Of a DNA stretch of 64,000 nucleotides, positions 35,394-44,091 are shown in pieces (the stretch's first letter is position 1; each line of letters begins with the position of its first letter). This DNA is from Bacteroidota bacterium (GTDB lineage: Bacteria > Bacteroidota > Bacteroidia > Chitinophagales > Chitinophagaceae), in assembly GCA_018268035.1 (NCBI GenBank), contig JAFDXI010000131.1:1-64000 (forward strand). Direction: 5' to 3'. Made by a program: the position numbers and the translations under genes. The notes beneath the pieces were generated by a model. The model made no database searches, had not been told where the DNA came from, and saw only the letters and a program-made list of their open reading frames with translations.

Positions 35394-35489
35394 GGTTTGA
35401 TAAACGGCTTGCTTGTACTCTGCACTTTTTTATTGGTTTCTTTATTATTTGTAGGATTGGGGAAAAAGCAATTGAAAACTATTTCGTGA
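35394..35489 (+). pseudogene. separated C-terminal helix of the Pr6Pr gene
   Basis: Thirty-one codons directly after the TAA, in the same frame, give GLINGLLVLCTFLLVSLLFV and a basic end: a normal terminal membrane helix. It has no start of its own, so it is remnant coding sequence or is reached by read-through. Confidence 0.65.
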
Positions 35490-35594
35490 TAAAATGTTTT
35501 CTGCTATAAAATATTTGAATCAATGCATATTTATTGTTGGAACGAATGTTATGCGTTTAAGAAGTATTTAATTGTTAATTCATAATTGCTAACC

Positions 35595-35622
35595 CGTAAT
35601 TCGTAATTATAAATTCGTAATT
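35595..35622. repeat. AT-rich intergenic repeat (CGTAATT units)
   Basis: CGTAATTCGTAATT (35595-35608) and a third CGTAATT (35616-35622) lie between convergent gene ends. The first is the reverse complement of 3338-3351. Confidence 0.5.
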
Positions 35623-35625
35623 GAT

Positions 35626-36783
35626 TTAAAAATCTTCTCTCAACATCTTCACTGTATTTGAAATTTCCTGTATCGCAAAATCAATTTCTTCATCTGTTGT
35701 AAAACGGCCTAAAGCAAAACGCAACGATGCATTAGCCAATGCATCATCGAGGCACATTGCTTTTAAAACATAAGAAGGTTCAGGCAGTGCAGAAGTGCAT
35801 GCAGAGCCAGAAGAAACAGCCAGCTTACTATTGATGCGCATCATGATATTATTGGCTGTTGTGCCTTTAAAAGAAAGATTGGTAACGTGTGGTAGCCGGT
35901 GTTGAAGGTTGCCGTTTACAGTAGCATCTGTTTGATCAATAAGCACTTTTTCAAGTCTGTTTCTCATTGCCTCTAATCTTTTTGATTCATCCGGCATTTC
36001 TTTCTCACACAACTCACACGCTTTTCCAAAGCCAACAATCGCAGGGACGTTTAATGTGCCACTGCGCTTGTTTCTTTCATGGCCACCACCATCCATTTGT
36101 GCTGTCAAAGTAACCCGCGGTTTTTTTCTGCTTACATACAAAACACCAACACCTTTAGGCCCATACATTTTATGTGCTGAAATTGATAACAGGTCAATAC
36201 CATCATTAATAACATCCACATTTATTTTCCCCACTGCCTGGGCAGCATCGCAAAAAAATAAAACACCAGCTTCTCTTGCAATTGCGCTGATTGCTTGTAT
36301 GGGTTGTATCACTCCGGTTTCGTTATTCGCATACATCACAGCAATTAAAACAGTTGAAGGCAGAATATTTTTTTTGAGCTCATCCAGGTCTATCAATCCA
36401 TCACTATTTACCTGGAGGTAAGTTACACTGCCTCCTTTTTTTTCTATATGCCTGCAACTGTCTAATACAGCTTTATGCTCTGTTGCAACAGTAACGATAT
36501 GATTGCCTTTAGCAGCATAGTTTTCAAAGACGCCTTTGATGGCAAGGTTGTCACTTTCTGTAGCGCCGGAAGTAAAAACAATTTCTGTTGCATCTGCATG
36601 TATCAATGATGCTACTTGTTTTCTCGCAATATCAACTGCTTCTTCCGCCATCCATCCAAAACTATGTGTATGGCTTGCAGCATTGCCATAGTGTTGTGAA
36701 AAATAGGGGAGCATTGCTTCTACCACCCGCGGGTCGCAACAGGTAGTAGCATTGTTATCTAAATAGACCGGAAGTCGCAGCAT
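35626..36783 (-). CDS. cysteine desulfurase, NifS/IscS family
   Basis: A 385-residue PLP enzyme that takes sulfur from cysteine for Fe-S clusters and thio-modification. The PLP lysine is Lys205 in SAHKMYGPKG; the sulfur-carrying Cys329 is in SSGSACTSALPEPS, with the longer loop of the IscS/NifS branch. TSGATESDN (71-79) is also conserved. No isc partner is adjacent. Its end points toward the Pr6Pr gene. Confidence 0.93.
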   Translation of the reverse strand: MLRLPVYLDNNATTCCDPRVVEAMLPYFSQHYGNAASHTHSFGWMAEEAVDIARKQVASLIHADATEIVFTSGATESDNLAIKGVFENYAAKGNHIVTVATEHKAVLDSCRHIEKKGGSVTYLQVNSDGLIDLDELKKNILPSTVLIAVMYANNETGVIQPIQAISAIAREAGVLFFCDAAQAVGKINVDVINDGIDLLSISAHKMYGPKGVGVLYVSRKKPRVTLTAQMDGGGHERNKRSGTLNVPAIVGFGKACELCEKEMPDESKRLEAMRNRLEKVLIDQTDATVNGNLQHRLPHVTNLSFKGTTANNIMMRINSKLAVSSGSACTSALPEPSYVLKAMCLDDALANASLRFALGRFTTDEEIDFAIQEISNTVKMLREDF

Positions 36784-36819
36784 TATTGTTTTATTTGATG
36801 ATAATTGTTCTCTTTACAA

Positions 36820-37284
36820 TTATTTATTTTTTTCTTTTAACATCCGCACTACAATTTTATCTATAGGTAGTGATACCGTTTCTTCACTTAACTCATCCCA
36901 CTTCACCCACCGCAATGATTCGCTTTGGCCATTGGGGTCTGCAACCTGGCAGGGTTCGAAATCAAAAACTTTTGTTTTTATCCTTAATCTTTCCAGATGC
37001 CCGGCGTGTACAAAATAATAAATCGAAACTATCTGGTCATTGTAATTAAAAGCAGATTGCTGGAAATAATCTGTTGTATAAATGTGATCGCCCACTACCA
37101 CATCAAGTCCGGTCTCTTCTTTAAATTCACGTTTCACACAATCCCTGGTGCCTTCGCCAAACTCCATACCACCACCCGGGAATTTGGTAAAATAATCTCC
37201 CCTGATATATTCGTCACTCACCAGGATGCGCCTGCTATCGTCAATTAAAATTCCATACACCCGTATAGTAAACCTGTTAATCAT
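36820..37284 (-). CDS. NUDIX hydrolase
   Basis: A 154-residue NUDIX protein. The box GGGMEFGEGTRDCVKREFKEETGL fits Gx5Ex7REUxEExGU and carries the metal-binding glutamates. The substrate (nucleoside diphosphate derivative) cannot be told from sequence. A minus-strand -7 (TAATTTTG) sits 5-12 bases before the ATG, so the mRNA may be leaderless. It lies 36 bases upstream of the cysteine desulfurase gene on the same strand. Confidence 0.88.
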   Translation of the reverse strand: MINRFTIRVYGILIDDSRRILVSDEYIRGDYFTKFPGGGMEFGEGTRDCVKREFKEETGLDVVVGDHIYTTDYFQQSAFNYNDQIVSIYYFVHAGHLERLRIKTKVFDFEPCQVADPNGQSESLRWVKWDELSEETVSLPIDKIVVRMLKEKNK

Positions 37285-37288
37285 ACCG

Positions 37289-37296
37289 CAAAATTA
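37289..37296 (-). promoter_or_regulatory. -7 element directly before NUDIX start
   Basis: Minus-strand TAATTTTG (exact TAnnTTTG) ends only four bases before the ATG at 37284. If active, translation begins at or near the first base of the transcript. Confidence 0.4.
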
Positions 37297-37337
37297 CGAT
37301 ACATAATTTCTGCAAGCCAAATGAAGAAGTTGATGAT

Positions 37338-37432
37338 GTAGCCGGCTAAGGATGTCTGTTCAGCTTTTCTTGCGTCGCACACTGCAACAGTTGGTTTTTC
37401 AATCAACTCTGGTTCGCTGTTCAAACATGTTT
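37338..37432. repeat. possible intergenic repeat element, GC-richer than surroundings
   Basis: A stretch between NUDIX and deacetylase genes with small inverted repeats (CAGTTG...CAACT at 37387-37408) and higher GC than the flanks. No gene fits. I recall nothing certain about it; a search for further copies would settle it. Confidence 0.25.
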
Positions 37433-37516
37433 ATTAATTCTAAACAACCTGTTTGATTAATACTCAAAATTGATTTTTTGAAATAGAAAATATATTGCTG
37501 CAATAAAATAGTATTA

Positions 37517-38335
37517 TTATTTCAACGGGTACGAACGGACATGTTCGAATACATAATTTTTATTCATTTTAAGACTATCCAGAAATGATTTTAACTCATC
37601 CCTCTCTGTTTTTTCCCTGAACATTTCATCGTGTAGCAGAACAACAATATTTCCAGGAGTAAATGTGGTGCCTTTTTGTAACCGGCTGTTAACTTCATTC
37701 AACATAGAGCTTACACTTTGAATTGGTTTACCGGTCTTGCTATTATGCCTCCATTCCATATCCCATCCAAATATCTGGTAACCATTTGCAGCAATCAGGT
37801 TTGCTGATGCTTCACCACTGGAATCAAAATAATCTCTTTTGCGGTCGCCTACCCGCCATATATTCCTGCCAGGTAAACGGACTATTTTATATTTCAATCC
37901 CAAAGTGTCCTGGTTTCTGATGATATCATTCAGCACATTCTGGGGGTCGCTATAAAATCTTTTGTATTTATTATTGGCATGGGTGTAGCTATGGTTATAT
38001 ATTTCAACATAAGGGTTTTGGTTATACATCTGGAAATAACTTCTCATCCTGTTGCTCAGCTTCATATTATAACTTACAGCAAATACATTTATTTTTATTT
38101 TTTCAGCCCAAGCTAAGCTGTCAATATATTCACTTCCATTCAGAGGGCCATCATCAAAAGTGAGATATATGTATTTTAAAGAATCATTCAATGGTTTTTC
38201 AACCACTGTAGAATCATTCTTTGCTTCAGATATTACTTCTGATTTTGTAGTCTCAGGTGCAGGCTGTTTGCCAGAGCAGGAAGTTCCAGTTACCAGAACT
38301 ACTAAACTTAAGATCCAGGATATTTGCGGTTTCAT
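37517..38335 (-). CDS. polysaccharide deacetylase (NodB) lipoprotein
   Basis: A 272-residue carbohydrate-esterase family 4 protein that removes acetyl groups from chitin-like or peptidoglycan sugars. It starts with a likely lipoprotein signal (cysteine 20 in GTSCSGK), then a Thr/Glu-rich linker. The NodB catalytic motifs are TFDDGP (near 59-64) and the metal-binding HSYTH (near 117-121), with the RLPGRNIWR arginine motif following. Probably periplasmic or surface-located. Gene context gives no substrate. Confidence 0.87.
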   Translation of the reverse strand: MKPQISWILSLVVLVTGTSCSGKQPAPETTKSEVISEAKNDSTVVEKPLNDSLKYIYLTFDDGPLNGSEYIDSLAWAEKIKINVFAVSYNMKLSNRMRSYFQMYNQNPYVEIYNHSYTHANNKYKRFYSDPQNVLNDIIRNQDTLGLKYKIVRLPGRNIWRVGDRKRDYFDSSGEASANLIAANGYQIFGWDMEWRHNSKTGKPIQSVSSMLNEVNSRLQKGTTFTPGNIVVLLHDEMFREKTERDELKSFLDSLKMNKNYVFEHVRSYPLK

Positions 38336-38614
38336 GATGCAGCTATAATTGGCTGAAAGACTTTATTTCAATAAAATGGTTTAGCGAAGTTGAAACTTTC
38401 TTTTTTATGGAAAAATGGATTTAGAAATAATTTCACAATTGACAGCCATCATTATCATAAATGCAAGGTGAAAATTTGTCTTTTAAACTTGAATTGGTAG
38501 GAGGAGAAATGTTGAGGAATAAATTGATGATATGAACCATACTGAATCTGGTTTGATAGTATTGGCTTTTTTATTTGTATTCCTGGTTGTACGATAGCTG
38601 GGAAAATGTTATAC

Positions 38615-38812
38615 TTATACTATGAAAGTCCTGGTTTTAATATAGAGTAAAACTAACCTTAAATTATTTTCTATACTTTCAATTCTTTTATTAAATATCC
38701 AAATTACAAGACCTATCAACACTATTGCCAATGCAATAACCAGGATGATAACAAAGAATTTTTTGAAACAGGCAGGATGATTTTTCCATATTCTATTTGA
38801 TATAAAATTCAT
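38615..38812 (-). CDS. possible small membrane protein
   Basis: A 65-residue frame from the ATG at 38812 with one strong hydrophobic segment (about 18-42, FFVIILVIALAIVLIGLVIWIF) between basic ends. No family recognised. It lies 109 bases downstream of the YceI gene on the same strand and could be co-transcribed. Frame could be extended to 38893, but that part overlaps nothing useful. Confidence 0.35.
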   Translation of the reverse strand: MNFISNRIWKNHPACFKKFFVIILVIALAIVLIGLVIWIFNKRIESIENNLRLVLLYIKTRTFIV

Positions 38813-38921
38813 AAAAATAAATTTTGATATATATATTTTTGATCTGTGCAAGACAATGATACCTGACGAATCATTAAAAGTCAGATCAATCATAGTATAT
38901 CATTTTTTAGTTCACACCATC

Positions 38922-39527
38922 TCAGATTTCCTGGAAGAAAAGCCGGAAATTAACTTTCACATGATCTTTTGTACAAATCAATCCCCCCATGCATTTTGGC
39001 GCCTTTAAATTAAAATCTGAAAAAGAAAAAATATAACTTCCATTCACCTGTATTTGGTTCCCCGGTAAATCAGTTACCTGGTAATTAATCTCAATTCTTT
39101 TTGTAACATGTGCTAATTCAATATCAACCATTCCATTTATCAACTGGTCTTTACAACTGGCAGGAATCTGGTCTATTGTCTGGAAAATAATTTTCAGATC
39201 CGGATATACATCCGCTTTTAAAGTATTTCTGAAATTGTTTGTTATAAGCCTGTTGTGACAATCAAACTTATTGAGATCAATGGTGAGATAACTGTTGGTG
39301 AAATTTAATTTATTGGTGATTTCATTTTTAGTACAAATAAGTGTATCAGGTTTCAGGTACTCAGTGACATCACATTGAAAATCGTTGATGTTTGTTTCAC
39401 CCTGTATATTTATTGAACTGTTTTTTTCAATCACCCATTTTTTAATAGAATTTCCCTCTTTATTATCCTTTAAAAAATCTTTATGTGAAATAATCAGGCT
39501 GCTTAATATTAAAAATATATAACGCAT
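38922..39527 (-). CDS. YceI-like protein (second copy)
   Basis: A 201-residue protein. The body (about 33-200) shows the YceI lipocalin-like barrel pattern: SSINIQGETNINDFQC, then YPDLKIIFQTI and GMVDIELAHVTKRIEINYQVT, and INVDF-like end KVNFRLFF. YceI proteins bind isoprenoid or lipid chains. It has eight cysteines, more than the other copy. The N-terminal stretch resembles a weak signal peptide. It lies 72 bases after the outer-membrane barrel gene in a YceI-barrel-YceI run. Confidence 0.72.
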   Translation of the reverse strand: MRYIFLILSSLIISHKDFLKDNKEGNSIKKWVIEKNSSINIQGETNINDFQCDVTEYLKPDTLICTKNEITNKLNFTNSYLTIDLNKFDCHNRLITNNFRNTLKADVYPDLKIIFQTIDQIPASCKDQLINGMVDIELAHVTKRIEINYQVTDLPGNQIQVNGSYIFSFSDFNLKAPKCMGGLICTKDHVKVNFRLFFQEI

Positions 39528-39599
39528 AGTTTCAACAGTTATGATTAATTAAAAATGTTTGAAACAAAGCCTGGCTGATTAGCCAGGCCCTCATAAGCA

Positions 39600-41051
39600 T
39601 CAAAAGCCTACAATAGCTTCAATTACATATCCATGAAACCTGCCACCAGCCCTGTAATCTGCTGACGGAAAATTTTTATATCTCTGATCCACATATTCTG
39701 TTTTTAAAAGAATATTATTTGTTATGAACCATCCTGCAGCAAATGCAACCCTGTTGATAGTTATATCACCATCATAAATTATTGGCCCTGCGCCAGTGCC
39801 CCAGGCGTTGTCTGCTAATGCAGCCTTTACTGTATTATATCTGGCGCCTATAAATAGATTTTCATTTTTTCCAAACCTGTAAACTCCATCAATTGCAAAT
39901 TGTTTGGCTGTTCGAGAAGATGTCTCTTTCCCGGTCCTGCCGGAAGCAGTCTCATAAGTGCTAAAAAATTCAAGGCCACCGGTTTTCAAAAAACCATTGA
40001 ACATAAATGCATTTACTTTTTTACCAAAACCTGGGTTGAAACGGCCTGAAAATGCGAGAGGTGTTCCTATATCTGAAAAATTATTTGGGTTAATAGAATT
40101 TTCTTCCATTACAAACTGGTAATTGGATCCTGAGCGGTCACCACCAAATAAAGTATTGCCGCCACCAAGATATTGATCGCTGAATGCATTGCTGCCACAA
40201 CTTTGATTGCCATAATAAGAAGCTGAAACACGTAACCGGATAGCATCATTCAGTTGTTTATCAAAACCGGCTTTTAATATCAATGATGGATCCTTATGAA
40301 AATCACCGTCAACGTTTGTTAATTTATCTAAAGAATCCACATTGCCTTCAGACATGCCACTTGTAAGGCTTACCATACCGAAGAGCCCATTTTTCTGAAC
40401 AAACACTTCGCCACCAATTTCATTGGCATATTCATCCATAATATTACCTTCCATGAATGGGTTATACAAGGCCTGGCCACCATCAGACCGGCGAAAATGT
40501 TCATCACCGTAGTCCACTTCAAAATGACCGACTTTAATTGTTGTTACTTTCATTAAGTCTGTCCAGAACTTTCCCTTGAATGGTAATTTGTCAAATTGAA
40601 TATAGCCACCTTCTATCCATGTGGAATTGTGATGTTTTGAAGAGAGATAAGAAGTAAGATTTAACCTGATGCCATCTGCTAATTGAACATCCATATAAAG
40701 ATTTGCCTGCGCTGTCTGAAAACCTGGGGTAATTACTTTTAATTTATTGCCAGGTGTTGAAACATAATTTTCGTACGAACCAACTTCGTTATTTAATGCA
40801 TCAGGATTTTCATGTTTCAGGTTTTGATATTGCTGGGTAAAACCTGCACCAAAGCGAATCCTCATCCCTTTATATGGAATTGTATCTTCCTCTTTGGTGG
40901 TTTCAAAAACATTGATTCCGGATTTGTCGTAAGGTCTCCAGTAAGATGGGCGCAGATAAGAAAATTTTCCACTCTGTGAGAATGCGACAATTGGGAAAGC
41001 TAACAGAATTGCAAAGGTTATTTTGTAAAAACTTAAGTGATAAGATTTCAT
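39600..41051 (-). CDS. outer-membrane beta-barrel protein (porin-like)
   Basis: A 483-residue secreted protein with signal peptide (1-25, ending VAFS) and a body of alternating amphipathic strands with aromatic ends (GMRIRFGAGFTQQYQ, TIKVGHFEVDYGDEHFRR, IRLRVSASYYGNQ, NLFIGARYNTVK), ending in strand-like HGYVIEAIVGF. It fits the porin or phosphate-selective-porin-type barrels; the substrate is not visible. The last residue being Phe suits BAM-dependent insertion. It sits between two YceI-like genes: 23 bases after the first and 72 before the second. Confidence 0.8.
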   Translation of the reverse strand: MKSYHLSFYKITFAILLAFPIVAFSQSGKFSYLRPSYWRPYDKSGINVFETTKEEDTIPYKGMRIRFGAGFTQQYQNLKHENPDALNNEVGSYENYVSTPGNKLKVITPGFQTAQANLYMDVQLADGIRLNLTSYLSSKHHNSTWIEGGYIQFDKLPFKGKFWTDLMKVTTIKVGHFEVDYGDEHFRRSDGGQALYNPFMEGNIMDEYANEIGGEVFVQKNGLFGMVSLTSGMSEGNVDSLDKLTNVDGDFHKDPSLILKAGFDKQLNDAIRLRVSASYYGNQSCGSNAFSDQYLGGGNTLFGGDRSGSNYQFVMEENSINPNNFSDIGTPLAFSGRFNPGFGKKVNAFMFNGFLKTGGLEFFSTYETASGRTGKETSSRTAKQFAIDGVYRFGKNENLFIGARYNTVKAALADNAWGTGAGPIIYDGDITINRVAFAAGWFITNNILLKTEYVDQRYKNFPSADYRAGGRFHGYVIEAIVGF

Positions 41052-41074
41052 GGCAATTAAATTTTATGGTTTAT

Positions 41075-41647
41075 TTATTTATTGAGGATTACGTTATAGT
41101 TTACTGTTACTTCGTCACCTACTTTAACTGTACCAAACATCAGTGTTGGCCGCTCTACATTATATTCACTCATTTTGATTTTAAATGAACCTGTAGTGTT
41201 GATGCTCAGATCTCCAGGATTTACTTTTGCAACACTTACTAATTGTACATCTTTTGTAACACCGGAAATGGCAAGGTTGCCTGTGGCATTTATCAGGTAA
41301 GTGTTAGGCCCATTGGAACGGACATTCGCAGAAATACACTTAAAACTTATTTGTGGAAACTTTGAAGTATGTAATGCTTTGTAAGCATTTTTATCCATTC
41401 CCGAATGCTCGCTTTTTATGCTTTCGGCGGATAAAATAAATGAGAGTGAAGATAGTTTGGTGAGGTTTGCACCATCAAAATTAAATGATGCATTGCAGTT
41501 AGCTTTATTCGAAATCATGCTCCAGTCATGCAAAGTAGATGTTCCGGCTATCTCAATTTTTGTTGAAGTGGCATTATAAGATACCTGGGCATTTGCAATT
41601 ATATATACAGCAAATGCAAGAGTAATTGTGATGATAAATTTTTTCAT
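41075..41647 (-). CDS. YceI family protein (first copy)
   Basis: A 190-residue periplasmic lipid-binding protein. Signal peptide 1-20 (MKKFIITITLAFAVYIIANA), then YceI domain to the end: VSYNATSTKIEIAGTSTLHDW at the start, FPQISFKCISANVR in the middle and MFGTVKVGDEVTVNYNV at the end, close to canonical. I start at ATG 41647, two codons inside the open frame that begins with TTG. It is the first gene of the YceI-barrel-YceI run and is convergent with no plus-strand gene. Confidence 0.9.
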   Translation of the reverse strand: MKKFIITITLAFAVYIIANAQVSYNATSTKIEIAGTSTLHDWSMISNKANCNASFNFDGANLTKLSSLSFILSAESIKSEHSGMDKNAYKALHTSKFPQISFKCISANVRSNGPNTYLINATGNLAISGVTKDVQLVSVAKVNPGDLSINTTGSFKIKMSEYNVERPTLMFGTVKVGDEVTVNYNVILNK

Positions 41648-41866
41648 ATTCAATTGTTTTGTTTAAAAAAATGGTTTAAAAAAATTATTGGTACGAAAGA
41701 AATATTGCATTCAGATGATGGTAAAGGCAAGATAGAAAGTGGGGGTAAGTGTTTCCAAGTTTTAGCAATGACAATATCGGGACAGGGGTGTGGACAAATA
41801 AGGGACAAGCTGCTTAACGCAGTGATGAGCATTGTGTTATTACAAGAGAAGCTTTAATGGTAGTGC

Positions 41867-43621
41867 CTACATATTTTCTAAAATATCCTCAATATTTGTT
41901 TCAGGTTCAAGATTGAAACGTTGCCTGAGCCGTTGTTTTGTTTTATTCACACTGTTGGGTGAGATGCCAAGCATAGATGCCATTTGCCTTGTGCTGAGAT
42001 GCAAACAAATGAGTGCGGCCATCCGTTGTTCTGCGACAGTAATATTGCTTGCAGTTTTGATAATCTTTGAAAAAAAGTCAGGGCGAATTTTTTCGAAAAG
42101 CAATTTAAATTTCTCCCAATCGGCTTCAGTCAAAATTGATTGATGAGAAAGTTCATTCATGATCTCCTGCTGTTCTGCAGTAATCGTTTTATTATTGAGT
42201 TGTTGTTCCAGCTTTTCAATAATGGTTGTTTTTTCAATGATGTTTTGAGTAAATAATTGCATTTGTTCTTTTGCCGCATTGATTTCAGTTTCCGCAGCTG
42301 CTTTTTGCTGCAAAACCATTTGTTGCTGGTATTTTATTTTTTGTCTTTGGTTCATTACGATTAGAACTGCAATAAAAGCAAGTATTATTATTGCTGCAAT
42401 AATAAAATTGCGTTGCAAAGCTGCTTTGTCTTCTTCTTTTTGCAGGTTTTTTATTACTAAAATATTTTGCAGATTATTCAGCTTGATTTGAGAAATTTCC
42501 AACCTGCTGCTGGCAACAGCATTTTCTGTCGAGTCATAATTCTGAATATAAAGTTGTGCATATTTATAAGCGCTGTCATTTTTTCCAAGGGCCCGATATA
42601 CTTCTGAAGTTGTATAGTACAGGTTTTGATAGTAACCTGGGAAAATCTTTTTTGAAAGTAATTGCATTGCTTCCTTTACCTGTATTAAAGCACTGTCTTT
42701 TTTACCTTGTAATAAATTAATCCTTGCCACCCATTGCAAAGAATTAGCGGCATTGTCCCATTCCCTGTATTTTTTACTGGTGAGATAGTCGAATGTCAAT
42801 AAAGTTTTTGCAATGTCATACTTTCTTTCAATGAAATATATCTGTCCCCTGTTGCCGGAAATAATTCCTTTCCATACCAGGCTATTCGTTTCATCAGAAA
42901 TTTGTGTTGCTTTTCCATAATAATAAAATGCTGAATCATATTCCTTCAATTTTTGCCAGCAAAGTGCAACAGTATTCCATCTGCTCATTACCTCTTTCTT
43001 ACTGGTGATGGATGTATCTTGGGTGGCTTCAATGGACTTTTTATTATAATAAATGCTCTTTTTATAATCACGAGTATGGTAAAAGATTTCACCTAATAAA
43101 AAGTTTTCAAAAGGCCCTTTCTTTACCCCTTTTCCTTCCCATATCTCCATGGCATTTAAACAATACATTGCTGCAGGTGCTATATCACCAGCTGCATACA
43201 TAGTCTGACCATAATTCCAGCTTACTTCTGCAATCACCAACGGCTTATTTATTTCATAAGAGAGTGTAAGTGCCTGTTGAAATAGTTGAACTACTGCCTT
43301 CTTTGCTTTCCAATGCTGTGTATTCCATAACCATAATGCCTTCACTATTTTGAAATGAAGCTCAAAATACTTGTTATCAGGATCTCCTTTTTTTTCTAAT
43401 TCATTTAAAGTTGCATATGCTGAGAAAGGCTCAGATTTTCTGAGTGCATTAATAATTTCTTCAATATTTTTTTGAATAAGAGTATCCTTTACTTTTAAAT
43501 ATTTAACCCAGTTATCAGGCGTATTGATATTAGTTTGGGCAATACATAGAAAAGATGTTTGGATAAAAAAAAGAGTGATTAAAAGTCTTCCAAAAGACTT
43601 TATAAAGGGATAAGCAGACAT
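41867..43621 (-). CDS. membrane TPR regulator with LuxR-type HTH
   Basis: A 584-residue protein: signal or signal-anchor (1-29, FGRLLITLFFIQTSFLCIAQ), TPR-like helical repeats (about 50-355; for example AAMYCLNAMEIWEG, SAFYYYGKATQIS), a membrane segment (about 387-408, IIAAIIILAFIAVLIVM), a coiled coil (about 410-480) and a LuxR-type HTH (about 520-575) with MASMLGISPNSVNKTKQRLRQRF. Such one-component regulators carry a periplasmic TPR sensor and a cytoplasmic DNA-binding end. It precedes the YceI-barrel-YceI genes on the same strand, 219 bases away, and may control them (inference). The start could be 43675. Confidence 0.85.
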   Translation of the reverse strand: MSAYPFIKSFGRLLITLFFIQTSFLCIAQTNINTPDNWVKYLKVKDTLIQKNIEEIINALRKSEPFSAYATLNELEKKGDPDNKYFELHFKIVKALWLWNTQHWKAKKAVVQLFQQALTLSYEINKPLVIAEVSWNYGQTMYAAGDIAPAAMYCLNAMEIWEGKGVKKGPFENFLLGEIFYHTRDYKKSIYYNKKSIEATQDTSITSKKEVMSRWNTVALCWQKLKEYDSAFYYYGKATQISDETNSLVWKGIISGNRGQIYFIERKYDIAKTLLTFDYLTSKKYREWDNAANSLQWVARINLLQGKKDSALIQVKEAMQLLSKKIFPGYYQNLYYTTSEVYRALGKNDSAYKYAQLYIQNYDSTENAVASSRLEISQIKLNNLQNILVIKNLQKEEDKAALQRNFIIAAIIILAFIAVLIVMNQRQKIKYQQQMVLQQKAAAETEINAAKEQMQLFTQNIIEKTTIIEKLEQQLNNKTITAEQQEIMNELSHQSILTEADWEKFKLLFEKIRPDFFSKIIKTASNITVAEQRMAALICLHLSTRQMASMLGISPNSVNKTKQRLRQRFNLEPETNIEDILENM

Positions 43622-44091
43622 TTCTCTATCAGTAAATTTCACAGGTGAAAAATAATGATTCTTCTGCATGATCAATTTATTGAAAAGTTTCCAGGTACAC
43701 TTAAATGATTAATAAAAACCAAGGTTTGCAGATTCAACTTGCAAAAACAACAGTTAATTCATCAAGACTAAAATTAGCAAATAAAAATTGAAATGGTTGT
43801 TAGATGGTCAGAAAAGTTCTCTTTTGGCTTTATATATGTCGCATGGATGGTACAGTATTTTTTTTATATCATTGATTAAAGAAGAAGTGATGGAGAAAAA
43901 TTTAGATGGAGTATCAATTACACATTTATTTTGAAGCCAGATGGTTTGAAATGACTTACATAACAGGAAGCAAGACTGCAAAATCCAATAATCTCCTTTT
44001 CAGGCTTTAAATAAATAACCGCATTATGTATGCTTTTGTACCAATATTATCTTTAATGTCAATTGTGAAAATGCTAAGTAAAAATTTTTCC
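43622..44091. other. 470-base gap between regulator and argS
   Basis: AT-rich sequence with no convincing gene, no clear terminator and no tRNA-like fold. It should hold the promoter of the TPR-LuxR gene and the 3' end of argS. Confidence 0.5.
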
